Origin: Polynucleobacter parvulilacunae
GTDB taxonomy: Bacteria > Pseudomonadota > Gammaproteobacteria > Burkholderiales > Burkholderiaceae
Reading direction: 5' to 3'
DNA length: 64,000 nt
NCBI RefSeq assembly: GCF_018881715.1
Contig: NZ_JACVPW010000001.1
Location: 645,337 to 709,336, forward strand
The position numbers and the translations under genes are program-made. Each line of letters opens with the position of its first letter. The first letter of the stretch is position 1. Shown here in pieces: positions 8,809-18,395 of the stretch. The notes beneath the pieces are model-generated. The model had not been told where the DNA came from and did not search any database. It was given only the letters and a program-made list of their open reading frames with translations.

Positions 8809-9858
8809 ATGCAGGACACTCAAACCGTTGAAAAACCCTTAACCCAGTTCAAATCGAAGGCTGATTTGCATCAGGGCTCAAATGCGGTAGCTCCTGCATC
8901 TGGCGAGTGGTCGGTGGCTCAAATTGAGGCTTTATTTGCCCTTCCGTTCAATGAGTTAATGCTTAAGGCTCAAGAGACCCATAAGGCCTACTTCCCTGAG
9001 GGCGATGTGGAATTGGCTACTTTGCTGTCAATTAAGACCGGTGGCTGCCCTGAGGATTGCGGTTACTGCCCTCAGGCTGCTCGTTATGACACCGATGTGA
9101 AGGCTGAGAAGCTCATGGGCTTGGAAGAGGTTCTGGAGGCCGCTAAAGCGGCCAAAGCTGCTGGCTCGAACCGTTTCTGTATGGGTGCCGCTTGGCGCGA
9201 ACCCAAAGATCGCGATATTGAAAAAGTCACAGCCATGATTAAAGGGGTTAAAGCGCTTGGTTTAGAGACTTGCGCCACCTTAGGCATGCTGGAGGCGGAT
9301 CAAGCTCAAGCGCTGCAAGAGGCAGGCCTAGACTTTTATAACCATAACTTGGATACCAGTGAAGACTTTTATCGCTCGGTGATTTCTACTCGAGGCTATC
9401 AAGATCGCTTGGATACGATCTCTAATGTTCGCGCTGCTGGTATGTCTGTTTGTTGCGGCGGCATCGTCGGCATGGGCGAGTCTAGAGAGCAACGCGCTGC
9501 ATTTTTGGCCCGCTTAGCTAATCTAAGCCCTTATCCAGAATCTGTACCTATTAACCATTTGGTACCAGTAGCAGGCACGCCTTTGGCTGAGCAAAAGCCC
9601 CTGGATCCATTGGAGTTTGTGAGAACGATAGCGGTTGCTAGGATCACGATGCCTAAAGCCCGTGTGCGTTTATCTGCTGGTCGTCAGGAGCTTGGTAGGG
9701 CAGTTCAGGCTATGTGCTTCATGGCTGGTGCCAATTCGATTTTCTATGGTGAGCAACTACTCACTACCGGTAATCCAGAGGCTGAGCAAGACCGTGAACT
9801 CCTGGCAGAACTAGGCTTGAAGACCAAACAAAGCTGCAAAGCAGAGGTTTTGGTCTAA
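8809..9858 (+). CDS. bioB: Biotin synthase
   Basis: BioB is a radical-SAM enzyme inserting sulfur into dethiobiotin, using a [4Fe-4S] cluster and a sacrificial [2Fe-2S] cluster. The 349-residue frame contains [18 protein letters not shown] with the CxxxCxxC radical-SAM cysteines at about residues 75-85, then [23 protein letters not shown], and [20 protein letters not shown] carrying the Arg that binds the [2Fe-2S] cluster in known BioB. The ATG at 8809 follows CTGGA with good spacing and is preferred to an in-frame TTG at 8779. Gene is divergent from bioAFD and is followed after 11 bases by coq7, probably on the same transcript. Confidence 0.96.
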   Translation: MQDTQTVEKPLTQFKSKADLHQGSNAVAPASGEWSVAQIEALFALPFNELMLKAQETHKAYFPEGDVELATLLSIKTGGCPEDCGYCPQAARYDTDVKAEKLMGLEEVLEAAKAAKAAGSNRFCMGAAWREPKDRDIEKVTAMIKGVKALGLETCATLGMLEADQAQALQEAGLDFYNHNLDTSEDFYRSVISTRGYQDRLDTISNVRAAGMSVCCGGIVGMGESREQRAAFLARLANLSPYPESVPINHLVPVAGTPLAEQKPLDPLEFVRTIAVARITMPKARVRLSAGRQELGRAVQAMCFMAGANSIFYGEQLLTTGNPEAEQDRELLAELGLKTKQSCKAEVLV

Positions 9859-9869
9859 ATCCCCTCAAA

Positions 9870-10499
9870 ATGTCTCCGATAGATCGCTTTATTCTGGAGT
9901 TTGACACTGCTCTTCGCTCAGTTTTCGGCGGTGCAAATGCTCATAGACCCTCTCCAGGGTCTGATGCGGGTAGTAATTCTGGCTTGGATGCTTCTGAACG
10001 CAAACATGCAGCAGGACTCATGCGTGTGAATCACGTAGGTGAAGTTTGTGCGCAAGCGCTCTATCAATCACAAAAATTGGTCGCAAGAAATCCAGAAATT
10101 CAGGAGATGCTTAATCACTCTGGTCAAGAAGAGATGGATCATCTTGCATGGTGTGAAACTCGCCTTCAAGAACTGGGATCGCACACTAGTTATCTCAATC
10201 CAATTTGGTATGCTGGATCCTTTGCAATCGGCTTGGCAGCAGGCTTAGCGGGCGATAAGTGGAGTTTAGGTTTTGTTGCTGAAACAGAAAAACAAGTTGA
10301 GAATCATTTAGAAAGTCATCTCGTAAAGTTACCAAAAGAAGATCAATGTTCACGTGCAATTGTTGATCAAATGCGCGTTGATGAAATTGCTCATGGGCAT
10401 GCTGCAAAAAATGCTGGTGGTGTAAATTTGCCTGAACCCATTCAAAAAATAATGCAGGTCATGTCAAAGGTGATGACCACTACTGCTTACAAAATTTAA
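9870..10499 (+). CDS. coq7: Demethoxyubiquinone hydroxylase (Coq7 family)
   Basis: Coq7 is a di-iron carboxylate oxygenase that hydroxylates 2-polyprenyl-3-methyl-6-methoxy-1,4-benzoquinone in aerobic ubiquinone synthesis, associated with the inner membrane. The 209 residues show the ferritin-like iron ligands: [16 protein letters not shown] (E), [14 protein letters not shown] (E..EMDH), [16 protein letters not shown] (E, H) and [16 protein letters not shown] (E..H). Two alpha-helical segments around residues 108-130 ([15 protein letters not shown]) are hydrophobic and likely dip into the membrane. It follows bioB closely and ends just before the AT-rich gap in front of mraZ. Confidence 0.95.
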   Translation: MSPIDRFILEFDTALRSVFGGANAHRPSPGSDAGSNSGLDASERKHAAGLMRVNHVGEVCAQALYQSQKLVARNPEIQEMLNHSGQEEMDHLAWCETRLQELGSHTSYLNPIWYAGSFAIGLAAGLAGDKWSLGFVAETEKQVENHLESHLVKLPKEDQCSRAIVDQMRVDEIAHGHAAKNAGGVNLPEPIQKIMQVMSKVMTTTAYKI

Positions 10500-10520
10500 A
10501 ACTTAAATACGTTTTAAATT
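10493..10520. repeat. AT-rich inverted repeat over the coq7 stop
   Basis: AATTTAAAAC at 10493-10502 is matched exactly by its reverse complement GTTTTAAATT at 10511-10520, with an 8-base loop. The left arm covers the coq7 stop codon. The stem is almost all A/T and is not followed by a T run, so it would be a weak terminator at best; it could act as a processing or pausing site. Confidence 0.35.
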
Positions 10521-10565
10521 AAAGAATCGTTTTCAAAATAATGATTCGTTATATTTTTTGACTAT

Positions 10566-10585
10566 TACTGTTTATAAATACAGTA
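10566..10585. promoter_or_regulatory. Full-consensus LexA-type (SOS) box
   Basis: TACTGTTTATAAATACAGTA is a 20-base near-palindrome with the exact CTGT-N8-ACAG core, flanking TA/TA and an all-A/T spacer that define the gamma/beta-proteobacterial LexA operator. TTGACT at 10558-10563 lies immediately upstream and TATATT at 10584-10589 overlaps its right end (spacing 20, long), so a LexA-repressed promoter firing rightward is plausible. There is no convincing reading frame in the 200 bases that follow; the first gene downstream is mraZ at 10804. Its target is therefore either a short RNA or the division cluster itself. LexA binding has not been shown. Confidence 0.65.
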
Positions 10586-10696
10586 TATTTAGTGATTATC
10601 TAGCCCAATAGCTAAGATCTATTCTTAAGTATATTTTCCAAGCCATTGTTTCAAGTAGCTATTTTACTATCACCATTTTCTCAACACATGACGCTA

Positions 10697-10712
10697 AGTG
10701 TTTGTAAACACT
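10697..10712. promoter_or_regulatory. 16-base operator-like palindrome
   Basis: AGTGTTT at 10697-10703 and its reverse complement AAACACT at 10706-10712 are separated by GT, giving a compact two-fold symmetric site of a size typical for a helix-turn-helix dimer. It lies about 33 bases upstream of the mraZ -35 element. I cannot assign a protein. The rest of the 304-base gap from 10500 to 10803 is AT-rich, with only very short frames on either strand. Confidence 0.35.
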
Positions 10713-10744
10713 AGAGAAATTCCTAAAAAAACTCTCAAAAACAC

Positions 10745-10797
10745 TTGACCCTCTTAGTGCGATCCTCTAAAGTGGGAGGAAGTGTGAAAAAGTGGGG
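10745..10797 (+). promoter_or_regulatory. mraZ promoter with three-repeat MraZ operator
   Basis: TTGACC at 10745-10750 and TAAAGT at 10768-10773 are 17 bases apart, a good sigma-70 promoter. Overlapping the end of the -10 element are TGGGA (10773-10777), TGTGA (10783-10787) and TGGGG (10793-10797), each separated by exactly 5 bases. This matches the known MraZ operator of TGGGN repeats with 5-base spacers, the middle repeat being degenerate. MraZ represses its own dcw promoter in Escherichia coli, and the overlap here predicts the same autoregulation of the division and wall cluster. Confidence 0.8.
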
Positions 10798-10803
10798 TAA
10801 ATA

Positions 10804-11232
10804 GTGTTTCAAGGTGCGTCAGCTCTCAATTTAGATGCAAAAGGCCGCATGTCTGTGCCGGCAAAGCATCGTGACGCCTTGTTGGTACAGGGCGAGGGCC
10901 GAATTACGCTTACAAAACATCCCGACGGCTGCTTACTTCTCTTCCCAAGACCAGAGTGGGAAACCTTCAGGGCAAGAGTTGCGCAACTTCCTATGGATGC
11001 GCATTGGTGGCGCCGTATTTTTTTAGGGAATGCAGCAGAGATAGACTTGGATAGCGCTGGTCGTGTATTGGTCAGTCCAGAATTGCGCGCAGCAGCAGGA
11101 ATTGAAAAAGAAGTGATTTTGCTCGGCATGGGTAGTCACTTGGAGTTGTGGGACGCAGCAACATACGCTGCAAAAGAACAGGCTGCCATTGCACAAGGCA
11201 TGCCTGAAGCACTCAAGCAATTTAATTTTTGA
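10804..11232 (+). CDS. mraZ: Transcriptional regulator MraZ
   Basis: MraZ is an AbrB-fold DNA-binding protein that forms rings and represses the dcw promoter. The 142-residue protein begins with the GTG at 10804 ([23 protein letters not shown]), the first SpoVT/AbrB repeat with the DxKGR motif, and has a second repeat [21 protein letters not shown] around residues 75-95 with DxxGR. It is the first gene of the plus-strand cluster through ftsZ, 12 bases upstream of rsmH, and its own operator repeats end 6 bases before the start codon. Confidence 0.95.
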   Translation: MFQGASALNLDAKGRMSVPAKHRDALLVQGEGRITLTKHPDGCLLLFPRPEWETFRARVAQLPMDAHWWRRIFLGNAAEIDLDSAGRVLVSPELRAAAGIEKEVILLGMGSHLELWDAATYAAKEQAAIAQGMPEALKQFNF

Positions 11233-11244
11233 TGACAGGGTGCC

Positions 11245-12195
11245 ATGAATATTACTCATCGCCCAGTGTTACTGGCCGAGGCGGTGACGGCGCTAGTTGG
11301 CGGTCCGCTGATTCAAAATCAAAATGCATCAAACAATATTTTGGTAATCGATGGAACCTTTGGGCGCGGCGGTCATACGCAGGCATTGCTCAAAGAATTG
11401 AATCCTGCTGCGCGCATGATTTCATTCGACAAGGATTTGGATGCGATTGCAGTAGCGCAAAAAATCAACGATCCACGATTAAAAATCGTGCACGACAGTT
11501 TTGCGCAGATGGATCAGTATGCAGAAGCGGAATCAGTAGATGGCATTTTGTTGGACCTAGGAATCAGTTCTCCTCAAGTAGACGAAGCACATCGGGGATT
11601 TTCTTTTCGCCGCGAAGGCCCGCTCGATATGCGCATGAATACCGATCACGGTTTGACAGCAGCGGAGTGGTTAGAGCAAGCGCCGCCGGAGGAGATCACA
11701 CGCGTGATTAAGACTTACGGAGAAGAGCGCTTTGCATTCCAGATTGCGAAAGCCATCGTGGCTAAGCGCGAAGAGGGTTTGTCACCCAAAACCACTACTG
11801 AACTCGCTACTCTAGTAGCGAGCGTAGTGCGCACCCGTGAAGCGGGGCAAGATCCAGCAACTAGAACATTTCAAGCACTGCGTATTTTTATTAACCGTGA
11901 GCTAGAAGATTTGGAGCTTGGTTTAAAGGCTGCCTTGAAATTACTAAAACCTGGCGCAAGACTTGCGGTGATTAGTTTTCATTCTCTCGAAGACCGTATC
12001 GTGAAGCAGTTTATGCAAGCCCATGCAAAAGTAGAGGTGCCGCGTGGACTACCTGTGCGAGAAAAAGATTTGCCGCAAAGTGCGCTTGAGCTTATTGGTC
12101 GTGTGAAGCCAAGCGATGCCGAAGTTTCTGAAAATCCTCGTGCACGCTCAGCAATCATGCGGGTGGCTGAAAAGCGCATGGGGGTAGCAGCATGA
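11245..12195 (+). CDS. rsmH: 16S rRNA (cytosine(1402)-N(4))-methyltransferase
   Basis: RsmH methylates N4 of C1402 in the ribosomal P site using S-adenosylmethionine. The 316-residue protein starts [17 protein letters not shown] and carries the SAM-binding loop [15 protein letters not shown] (about residues 35-50), the FDKDLDAI Asp that binds the ribose, the family block [28 protein letters not shown], and the late motif [18 protein letters not shown]. Length is normal. Stop and ftsL start overlap as ATGA. Confidence 0.97.
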   Translation: MNITHRPVLLAEAVTALVGGPLIQNQNASNNILVIDGTFGRGGHTQALLKELNPAARMISFDKDLDAIAVAQKINDPRLKIVHDSFAQMDQYAEAESVDGILLDLGISSPQVDEAHRGFSFRREGPLDMRMNTDHGLTAAEWLEQAPPEEITRVIKTYGEERFAFQIAKAIVAKREEGLSPKTTTELATLVASVVRTREAGQDPATRTFQALRIFINRELEDLELGLKAALKLLKPGARLAVISFHSLEDRIVKQFMQAHAKVEVPRGLPVREKDLPQSALELIGRVKPSDAEVSENPRARSAIMRVAEKRMGVAA

Positions 12196-12458
12196 ATCGC
12201 GCCACTTTAACTTTGCTTGCATTGCTACTGATTTGCGCTTTATCGCTGGTAGCAGCTCAGCAGCGCGCGCGTAAATTATTTATTCTTCAAGAACGCGCTC
12301 AAATTGAAGAGCGCAAGCTAAATCAAGACTGGTTGCGTTTGGAATATGAGCAGCGCAATCTTTCTAAGTCTGCACGTATTCGGGATGTAGCTCGCAATCA
12401 ATTGCATATGTCTCCGATTTCTCCTGAGCGCACTTTGTATTTAAAGGAGGCTAAATGA
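12192..12458 (+). CDS. ftsL: Cell division protein FtsL
   Basis: FtsL is a small bitopic protein that forms the FtsQLB complex and activates FtsWI at the septum. The 88 residues have one N-terminal membrane helix (about residues 4-22, [18 protein letters not shown]) followed by a periplasmic heptad-rich coiled coil ([19 protein letters not shown] and onward to about residue 70). Sequence conservation in this family is low; identity is supported mainly by topology, size and position between rsmH and ftsI. It overlaps both neighbours by 4 bases, and AAAGGAGG near its end is the ftsI ribosome-binding site. Confidence 0.9.
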   Translation: MNRATLTLLALLLICALSLVAAQQRARKLFILQERAQIEERKLNQDWLRLEYEQRNLSKSARIRDVARNQLHMSPISPERTLYLKEAK

Positions 12459-14227
12459 GGCCGGTTGGTTTCTCTACTACGCCGAATTTAGTATTGCGCC
12501 TGCCAATGTGGCGGTCGCGTTTGATGCTATTCCTTTTGTTCTTTGTATTCATGATGCTATTACTGCGTGCATTTTGGATTCAGGGTCCAGGCAACGCATT
12601 CTATGAAGCGAAGGGTGTGCGCGGCACTCAGCGTGAATTAGAGTTGCCCGCTAGTCGTGGAAAAATTTTGGATCGTAATGGCCAGGTGATTGCAACGAGC
12701 CTAGAGGCTAAGTCAGTTATTGCCTATAACGATACAGTCCCAGATGATTTAGCTGCTGACAAAGTTCAAAAGTTAGCAAGTTTGTTACAAATGAGCGAAG
12801 CTGACTTACGCAAGAAATTGAAAGAAGAGCGCAAGCAAATCTTCTTGAAGCGTCAAGTTGATCCAGCGGTTGCACAGCAAATTAAGCAATTAGAAATTCC
12901 TGGCATTGGCTTGAATAATGAATATCGTCGCTTCTACCCAGAAGGTGAGGCGATGGCGCACGTGGTTGGCTTTACCAACGTAAACGATAAAGGTCAAGAA
13001 GGCATGGAGCTTTCTCGTGAGACTGAGTTAGCCGGTCATCCAGGGCAAAGACGTGTGGTGGTTGATCGTTTGGGTAGGGTAGTCGAAGATGTCGCCATTT
13101 TGCAGTTACCGCAAAACGGTAAAGATCTCAATCTCTCTATCGATAGCAAGATTCAGTTCTTGGCGTACAACGCTGTGAAAGACGCAGTGGAGAAGCACCA
13201 TGCCAAAGCGGGTGGTGCTGTAGTGCTTGATACGCAAACTGGCGAAATTCTGGCGTTGGCAAATTATCCAAGCTATAACCCAAATGATCGAAGGTACTTA
13301 ACTGGTGAGCAATTGCGTAATCGCGTATTGACTGACACCTTTGAGCCTGGCTCAACTATCAAGCCTTTAACAATTTCAATTGCTTTGGAAAAAGGTGCAA
13401 TCAAACCAGATACCAATATGGTGATTGGTGCGAGTTATCTAGTCGGGCCAAAGCCAATTACCGATACGCATCCGTATGGAAATTTAACGGTTGCACAAAT
13501 TATTCAAAAATCTAGCAATATTGGTACCGCAAAGATTGCGATGAATAATCTTTCCGCTGAAGAGATGTGGGATTTCTATACTGCTGTGGGTTTAGGTCAG
13601 GCGCCCAAAATTGGATTTCCTGGAGCAGTCGCAGGTACCGTACATCCCTTTAAGAAATGGATGCCTACCGATCAAGCGCGTATTGCGTTTGGTTACGGCA
13701 TTTCTGCATCGCTGTTTCAAGTAGCCCGCGCTTATACCGTTTTTGCGCGTGATGGCGAACTGGTTCCATTAACGATTGAGCGGAGTCCTGAGTTTAAGCC
13801 TGGCACTAAAGTGCTTTCGCCTAAAACAGCTATTGAAATGCGTAACATGATGGAGGCAGTAACCGAGCCTGGTGGTACTGCAGTGAAAGCGCAAACCGAA
13901 GGTTATCGTGTTGGTGGCAAAACAGGTACAGCGCACAAATTAGTCGGCAAAGGCTATGGTAATTCTTATCGCGCTTATTTTGCTGGGCTTGCTCCAATTA
14001 GTGCGCCACGTATTGTTGTTGCGGTGATGATTGATGAGCCGACCGGCGGAAGCCACTACGGCGGTGATGTTGCGGCGCCCGTATTCTCGACAATTGTTGG
14101 GGAGACGCTGCGTTCATTAAACGTCTTGCCAGACAACAAAGTAAAGCAAATGGTTTTGGAAGATAAGGATCCTCAAAGGATTCAGACTGCAAATGCACAA
14201 GCTCAGCATGTGGTTTTGAAACGATGA
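12455..14227 (+). CDS. ftsI: Peptidoglycan D,D-transpeptidase FtsI (PBP3)
   Basis: FtsI cross-links septal peptidoglycan as partner of FtsW. The 590-residue class B penicillin-binding protein has a short cytoplasmic N-terminus, one membrane helix (about 21-40), a pedestal domain with RGKILDRNGQVIATS (about 69-83), and a transpeptidase domain with the serine motif STIK (Ser300, Lys303), SSN at 353-355 and KTG starting at Lys489. All catalytic motifs are intact and length is normal. Strong ribosome-binding site AAAGGAGG at 12443-12450; both junctions are 4-base ATGA overlaps with ftsL and murE. Confidence 0.97.
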   Translation: MRPVGFSTTPNLVLRLPMWRSRLMLFLLFFVFMMLLLRAFWIQGPGNAFYEAKGVRGTQRELELPASRGKILDRNGQVIATSLEAKSVIAYNDTVPDDLAADKVQKLASLLQMSEADLRKKLKEERKQIFLKRQVDPAVAQQIKQLEIPGIGLNNEYRRFYPEGEAMAHVVGFTNVNDKGQEGMELSRETELAGHPGQRRVVVDRLGRVVEDVAILQLPQNGKDLNLSIDSKIQFLAYNAVKDAVEKHHAKAGGAVVLDTQTGEILALANYPSYNPNDRRYLTGEQLRNRVLTDTFEPGSTIKPLTISIALEKGAIKPDTNMVIGASYLVGPKPITDTHPYGNLTVAQIIQKSSNIGTAKIAMNNLSAEEMWDFYTAVGLGQAPKIGFPGAVAGTVHPFKKWMPTDQARIAFGYGISASLFQVARAYTVFARDGELVPLTIERSPEFKPGTKVLSPKTAIEMRNMMEAVTEPGGTAVKAQTEGYRVGGKTGTAHKLVGKGYGNSYRAYFAGLAPISAPRIVVAVMIDEPTGGSHYGGDVAAPVFSTIVGETLRSLNVLPDNKVKQMVLEDKDPQRIQTANAQAQHVVLKR

Positions 14228-15774
14228 GGGTGGATTTGAAAATAGACACCAATCATTTGATTGACCACTTACACACACTGGCGAATTCTTCCGCAAAAGT
14301 GTGTGCGGATAGTCGCCAGATTCAGTCTGGCGATATCTTTTTTGCCTATCCAGTTGGGCATGGAAACGCCTTACGTGATGGCCGCCAATTTATAAGTGCA
14401 GCCCTACAGAGTGGCGCAGTTGCTGTGGTTTTTGATCCAGCGGAAATGGGCGTTCAATTTATAGATCACCCCCAATGTTTTGCAGTTGAAAATCTTTCTG
14501 AAAAAGCAGGTGAGCTATGTGCTCAATGGTACGACTATCCAAGTAAAGAATTAAAAATCATTGGTGTCACTGGTACCAATGGTAAAACGAGTATTACGCA
14601 GTGGCTTGCTCAAGCACTTGATTCGAGCAATCAGCGTGCTGCAGTTTTAGGCACTTTGGGAGTCGGCTTCCCGGGCGCATTGGTTCAAACGGGCTATACC
14701 ACTCCAGATGCCCCCAAATTGCAGATGCAGCTGGCGCAGTTGCATAAGGCTGGAGCAAAGCATGTGGCGATGGAAGTGTCCTCGCACGCCTTACATCAAG
14801 AGCGCATCGCCGGAACTGAATTTGATTGCGCAGTGTTTACTAATCTGACGCAAGATCATTTGGATTACCACGGCACTATGGCTGACTATGCTGAGGCAAA
14901 GGCTAAGTTATTTCAGCAAGCTGGTCTTAAGCATGCAGTCATCAACCTGGATGATGCTTTTGGTCGTGAGTTGGTCATGAATTTATTGGCGAAAGAAGGT
15001 TTGCAAGTTTGGGCGTATGCATTATCGGAATCTGCATTCCAGGGCTTTGAAAAATTTGGCAACCGCTTACAACGCATTTGTGCAAAAGATATAGTGCTAT
15101 CTAGTACTGGATATGACTCCACTTTTGTTTGCGAAAGTGTAGGCAGCGTTCAATTACATATTCCTTTATTGGGGGAATTTAATTTAAGCAACGCACTTGC
15201 GGTATGGGCGGTATTGCTTACTCAGGGCATAGGCATTGAAGATGCTGCTAAGAAAATCAGTCAATTGCATCCAGTACTTGGCCGTATGGAGTTAATTCCC
15301 CTTGGCAAACAGCAAAAAACAGAAGGCTTATTGGCGGTTGTAGATTACGCGCATACTCCAGACGCTTTAGAGAAAACACTACAAGCAGTGCGTCCTATAG
15401 CTGAACAACGCGGTGGAAAAGTGTGGTGTGTATTTGGTTGCGGTGGTGATCGCGATTCCAGTAAACGTGCTCTGATGGGTGCTATTGCTGAATGCAATGC
15501 CGACCATATTCTAATTACTAGCGATAATCCTCGCTCTGAAGATCCGCAACTCATTATGCAGATGATTCGTAGTGGCATGAAGGTTGACGCACAAAACGTT
15601 CAAATGATTGCCGATCGTGCTGCAGCCATCATGGCTGCAATTCGTCATGCAGATGCACGCGATATTGTTTTAGTGGCTGGTAAAGGTCATGAAACTACTC
15701 AGGAAATTAATGGCAAGAAATTTGATTTCTCTGACCAAGAGCATATTCGTTTGGCGGCTGGAGGCGGAATCTAA
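14224..15774 (+). CDS. murE: UDP-N-acetylmuramoyl-L-alanyl-D-glutamate--2,6-diaminopimelate ligase
   Basis: MurE adds meso-diaminopimelate to UDP-MurNAc-L-Ala-D-Glu. In 516 residues I see the N-terminal VCADSRQIQSGDIFFAYP block, the P-loop GVTGTNGKTSITQWL (about 113-127), YTTPDAPKLQ, MEVSSHALHQ, FTNLTQDHLDYHG, and in the C-terminal domain CVFGCGGDRDSSKR and SDNPRSEDP. The DNPR motif is specific for diaminopimelate rather than lysine enzymes, so the cell wall is the usual Gram-negative type. Ends in a one-base TAATG overlap with murF. Confidence 0.97.
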   Translation: MRVDLKIDTNHLIDHLHTLANSSAKVCADSRQIQSGDIFFAYPVGHGNALRDGRQFISAALQSGAVAVVFDPAEMGVQFIDHPQCFAVENLSEKAGELCAQWYDYPSKELKIIGVTGTNGKTSITQWLAQALDSSNQRAAVLGTLGVGFPGALVQTGYTTPDAPKLQMQLAQLHKAGAKHVAMEVSSHALHQERIAGTEFDCAVFTNLTQDHLDYHGTMADYAEAKAKLFQQAGLKHAVINLDDAFGRELVMNLLAKEGLQVWAYALSESAFQGFEKFGNRLQRICAKDIVLSSTGYDSTFVCESVGSVQLHIPLLGEFNLSNALAVWAVLLTQGIGIEDAAKKISQLHPVLGRMELIPLGKQQKTEGLLAVVDYAHTPDALEKTLQAVRPIAEQRGGKVWCVFGCGGDRDSSKRALMGAIAECNADHILITSDNPRSEDPQLIMQMIRSGMKVDAQNVQMIADRAAAIMAAIRHADARDIVLVAGKGHETTQEINGKKFDFSDQEHIRLAAGGGI

Positions 15775-17222
15775 TGCCTATCATGACAAACCTTGCGCAA
15801 GCTCAAGCAATGCTGCCAGGAAGCACATTAATCAATGCTTCTGCAGCAACCGCAAAAGAAATAGTGATTTCTCGAGTCGGTACGGACAGTCGCCAGATCG
15901 AGCGCAATGAATTATTTGTGGCATTAGTAGGCGAGCGCTTTGATGCACATGATTTTTTATCCGATGTAGCAAAAGCTGGCGCTGGCGCAGTTCTGATTAG
16001 TAATCAAGATCAATGCCCAGCAGACTTGCCCGCTATTTGTGTCTCGAATACACGTATTGGTTTAGGAAATTTAGCAAAAGCATGGCGCGCAACGCATGCA
16101 ATTCCTTTGGCATTGGTTACCGGCAGTAATGGTAAGACCACCGTTAAGGAGATGATTGCTTCTATTTTTAAAGTTGCAGTAGGTGAGCAATATACCTTGG
16201 TGACTAAAGGCAATCTCAATAACGATATTGGTTTGCCGTTAACCCTTTTGAAGTTGCGCTCAACAGATCGTCTTGCGGTGGTTGAGCTTGGCATGAATCA
16301 CCCAGGTGAAACTGCGCAGTTAGCTGCAATTGCGCAAGCGAATATTGCTTTAATTAACAATGCACAGCGTGAGCATCAGGAGTTTATGGCGACGGTAGCA
16401 GCGGTAGCAGAAGAGCACTCTGATGCGATTCGTGCTTTGCCAAGCGATGGTATCGCCGTGTTCCCGGCAGACTCAGAGTTTGCAGGTGTGTGGCATCAGG
16501 CAGCCGCTGGTCGTAGGGTAATCGATTTTGTGCTGTCATCAACTCAGAACAAGGCATCAGCTGCCGTGACTGGAAGTCTATTAAGTAATGGACATGTTCA
16601 AATCCAAACAGAGCAAGGAACCATTGAAGTTCAGTTAAATACCTTAGGTAGCCATAACGTACGCAATGCTCTGGCTGCAAGCGCGGTAGGAATCGCTGCA
16701 GGCATAAGTCTTGAAAAGATTAAAGAAGGTCTTGAGGCTTTCTCGCCAGTAAATGGGCGCATGCAAGCAAAGGTAATTGATTCAAATCGCACCCTAATCG
16801 ATGATAGCTATAACGCTAATCCTGATTCCGTAAGAGCCGCTATTGATGCCCTAAAGCAATCTGGCAACTTATCGTGGTTGATCTTGGGTGATATGGGTGA
16901 AGTTGGCAATCAAGGCCCAGAATTTCACCGTGAGGTTGGTGCTTATGCTGCTGAGCAGGGCATCTCAAAATTATTTACTCTGGGTGAGCAATGCCGGTTT
17001 GCGCTTCAAGGATTTGATGAAGCAGATAAAGCCGACAAAACGGCATCTCAGGCAAAACATTTTGCGGACATGGATAGTCTGATTGCGCAATTAAGAGATG
17101 CATTACATGCGCAGTCTAGTGGTAGTAATCAGCATCTTAATATTTTGGTTAAAGGTTCACGATTTATGCGCATGGAGCGTGTAGTGCAGGCCTTGTTAGA
17201 GGAGGCTAAAACATGCTCTTAA
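15774..17222 (+). CDS. murF: UDP-N-acetylmuramoyl-tripeptide--D-alanyl-D-alanine ligase
   Basis: MurF joins D-Ala-D-Ala to the UDP-MurNAc tripeptide, giving the pentapeptide. The 482-residue protein has [27 protein letters not shown] in the N-terminal domain, the P-loop [17 protein letters not shown] (about residues 115-131), [25 protein letters not shown], the [11 protein letters not shown] segment characteristic of MurF, and [16 protein letters not shown] near residue 345. The start at 15774 overlaps murE by one base; ATG at 15783 is a possible alternative. The end overlaps mraY by 10 bases. Confidence 0.97.
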   Translation: MPIMTNLAQAQAMLPGSTLINASAATAKEIVISRVGTDSRQIERNELFVALVGERFDAHDFLSDVAKAGAGAVLISNQDQCPADLPAICVSNTRIGLGNLAKAWRATHAIPLALVTGSNGKTTVKEMIASIFKVAVGEQYTLVTKGNLNNDIGLPLTLLKLRSTDRLAVVELGMNHPGETAQLAAIAQANIALINNAQREHQEFMATVAAVAEEHSDAIRALPSDGIAVFPADSEFAGVWHQAAAGRRVIDFVLSSTQNKASAAVTGSLLSNGHVQIQTEQGTIEVQLNTLGSHNVRNALAASAVGIAAGISLEKIKEGLEAFSPVNGRMQAKVIDSNRTLIDDSYNANPDSVRAAIDALKQSGNLSWLILGDMGEVGNQGPEFHREVGAYAAEQGISKLFTLGEQCRFALQGFDEADKADKTASQAKHFADMDSLIAQLRDALHAQSSGSNQHLNILVKGSRFMRMERVVQALLEEAKTCS

Positions 17223-18382
17223 TGTTAGCGCAATGGTTACAAGATGACTTCGGATTCTTCCGAGTATTTAACTACATCACTTTTAGAGCGGTGATGGCAA
17301 CAGTTACTGCATTGTTAATTGGTTTGGCAGCTGGGCCTTGGGTTATTCGTAAATTGGCCGCATTGAAGATGGGCCAAGCAGTTCGTACTGATGGACCACA
17401 AACCCATTTGGTGAAATCTGGCACCCCAACTATGGGCGGCGTGCTGATTTTGATTGGTATTTTCATTTCATGCATGTTGTGGGCTGATCTCAGTAATCGG
17501 TTTATTTGGATTGTGATGATCGTTACTTTTGGATTTGGTTTAGTCGGCTGGGTAGATGACTATCGAAAGGTGGTTTACAAAGATCCTAAGGGTATGGCTT
17601 CAAGAGAAAAGTTCTTTTGGCAAACCTTGATAGGTTTATTTGCGGCCATCTACCTAGCATTCTCCGTCTCTGAAGTGAATAACCTCAAAGTATTGCAATT
17701 GTTTTATGAGTGGCTGAGAAGTGGGTTTGCATTAGATCTTCCTGCAAAAACGAATTTACTGATTCCATTCATGAAAGAAGTCAGCTACCCATTGGGAATC
17801 ATGGGTTTTATTATTTTGAGTTACTTAGTGATTGTTGGTAGCAGTAATGCAGTCAATCTAACCGACGGCCTTGATGGCCTAGTCATCATGCCAGTAATTC
17901 TGGTGGGCGCAGCTTTGGGTGCTTTTGCTTATGTAATGGGTAATGCCATTTACGCCAAGTACCTTCTCTTCCCTTACATCCCTGGCGCCGGTGAGTTAAT
18001 GATTTTCTGCGGTGCCATGGGCGGCGCAGGACTTGCATTCCTTTGGTACAACACTCACCCAGCACAAGTATTTATGGGTGATGTGGGTGCACTCGCTTTA
18101 GGTGGTGCGCTTGGCACTATCGCCGTTATTGTTCGCCAAGAAATTGTCTTGTTTGTGATGGGTGGAATTTTTGTTGCCGAAACCGTTTCAGTCATGCTCC
18201 AAGTATTTTGGTTCAAGTTCACCAAAAAACGTTTTGGCGAAGGCCGCCGTATTTTCCGTATGGCGCCATTGCATCACCATTTTGAATTAGGTGGCTGGAA
18301 GGAGACGCAAGTAGTTGTGCGTTTCTGGATTATCACCATTCTTTTAGTCTTAATTGGCTTGTCTAGCTTGAAGTTACGGTAA
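17213..18382 (+). CDS. mraY: Phospho-N-acetylmuramoyl-pentapeptide-transferase
   Basis: MraY moves phospho-MurNAc-pentapeptide from UDP to undecaprenyl phosphate, forming lipid I at the cytoplasmic face. The 389-residue polytopic protein (about 10 membrane helices) contains [11 protein letters not shown] near residue 70, [10 protein letters not shown] with the aspartate pair, [12 protein letters not shown] with the catalytic Asp, [15 protein letters not shown] and [15 protein letters not shown] with the HHH loop near the C-terminus. The start inside murF is set by GAGGAGG at 17200-17206. Confidence 0.97.
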   Translation: MLLMLAQWLQDDFGFFRVFNYITFRAVMATVTALLIGLAAGPWVIRKLAALKMGQAVRTDGPQTHLVKSGTPTMGGVLILIGIFISCMLWADLSNRFIWIVMIVTFGFGLVGWVDDYRKVVYKDPKGMASREKFFWQTLIGLFAAIYLAFSVSEVNNLKVLQLFYEWLRSGFALDLPAKTNLLIPFMKEVSYPLGIMGFIILSYLVIVGSSNAVNLTDGLDGLVIMPVILVGAALGAFAYVMGNAIYAKYLLFPYIPGAGELMIFCGAMGGAGLAFLWYNTHPAQVFMGDVGALALGGALGTIAVIVRQEIVLFVMGGIFVAETVSVMLQVFWFKFTKKRFGEGRRIFRMAPLHHHFELGGWKETQVVVRFWIITILLVLIGLSSLKLR

Positions 18383-18395
18383 ACCAAAAGTAAAT

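Noticed and set aside
10586..10720. Short TTG-started frame (about 22 codons) after the LexA-type box
   Set aside because: It has no ribosome-binding site, starts at an uncommon codon and has unremarkable composition; not enough to call an SOS-induced peptide.
11229..11711. A 160-codon frame on the plus strand inside rsmH
   Set aside because: It is an out-of-frame shadow of rsmH, which has full family motifs; the alternative translation is Ser/Arg-rich and matches nothing.
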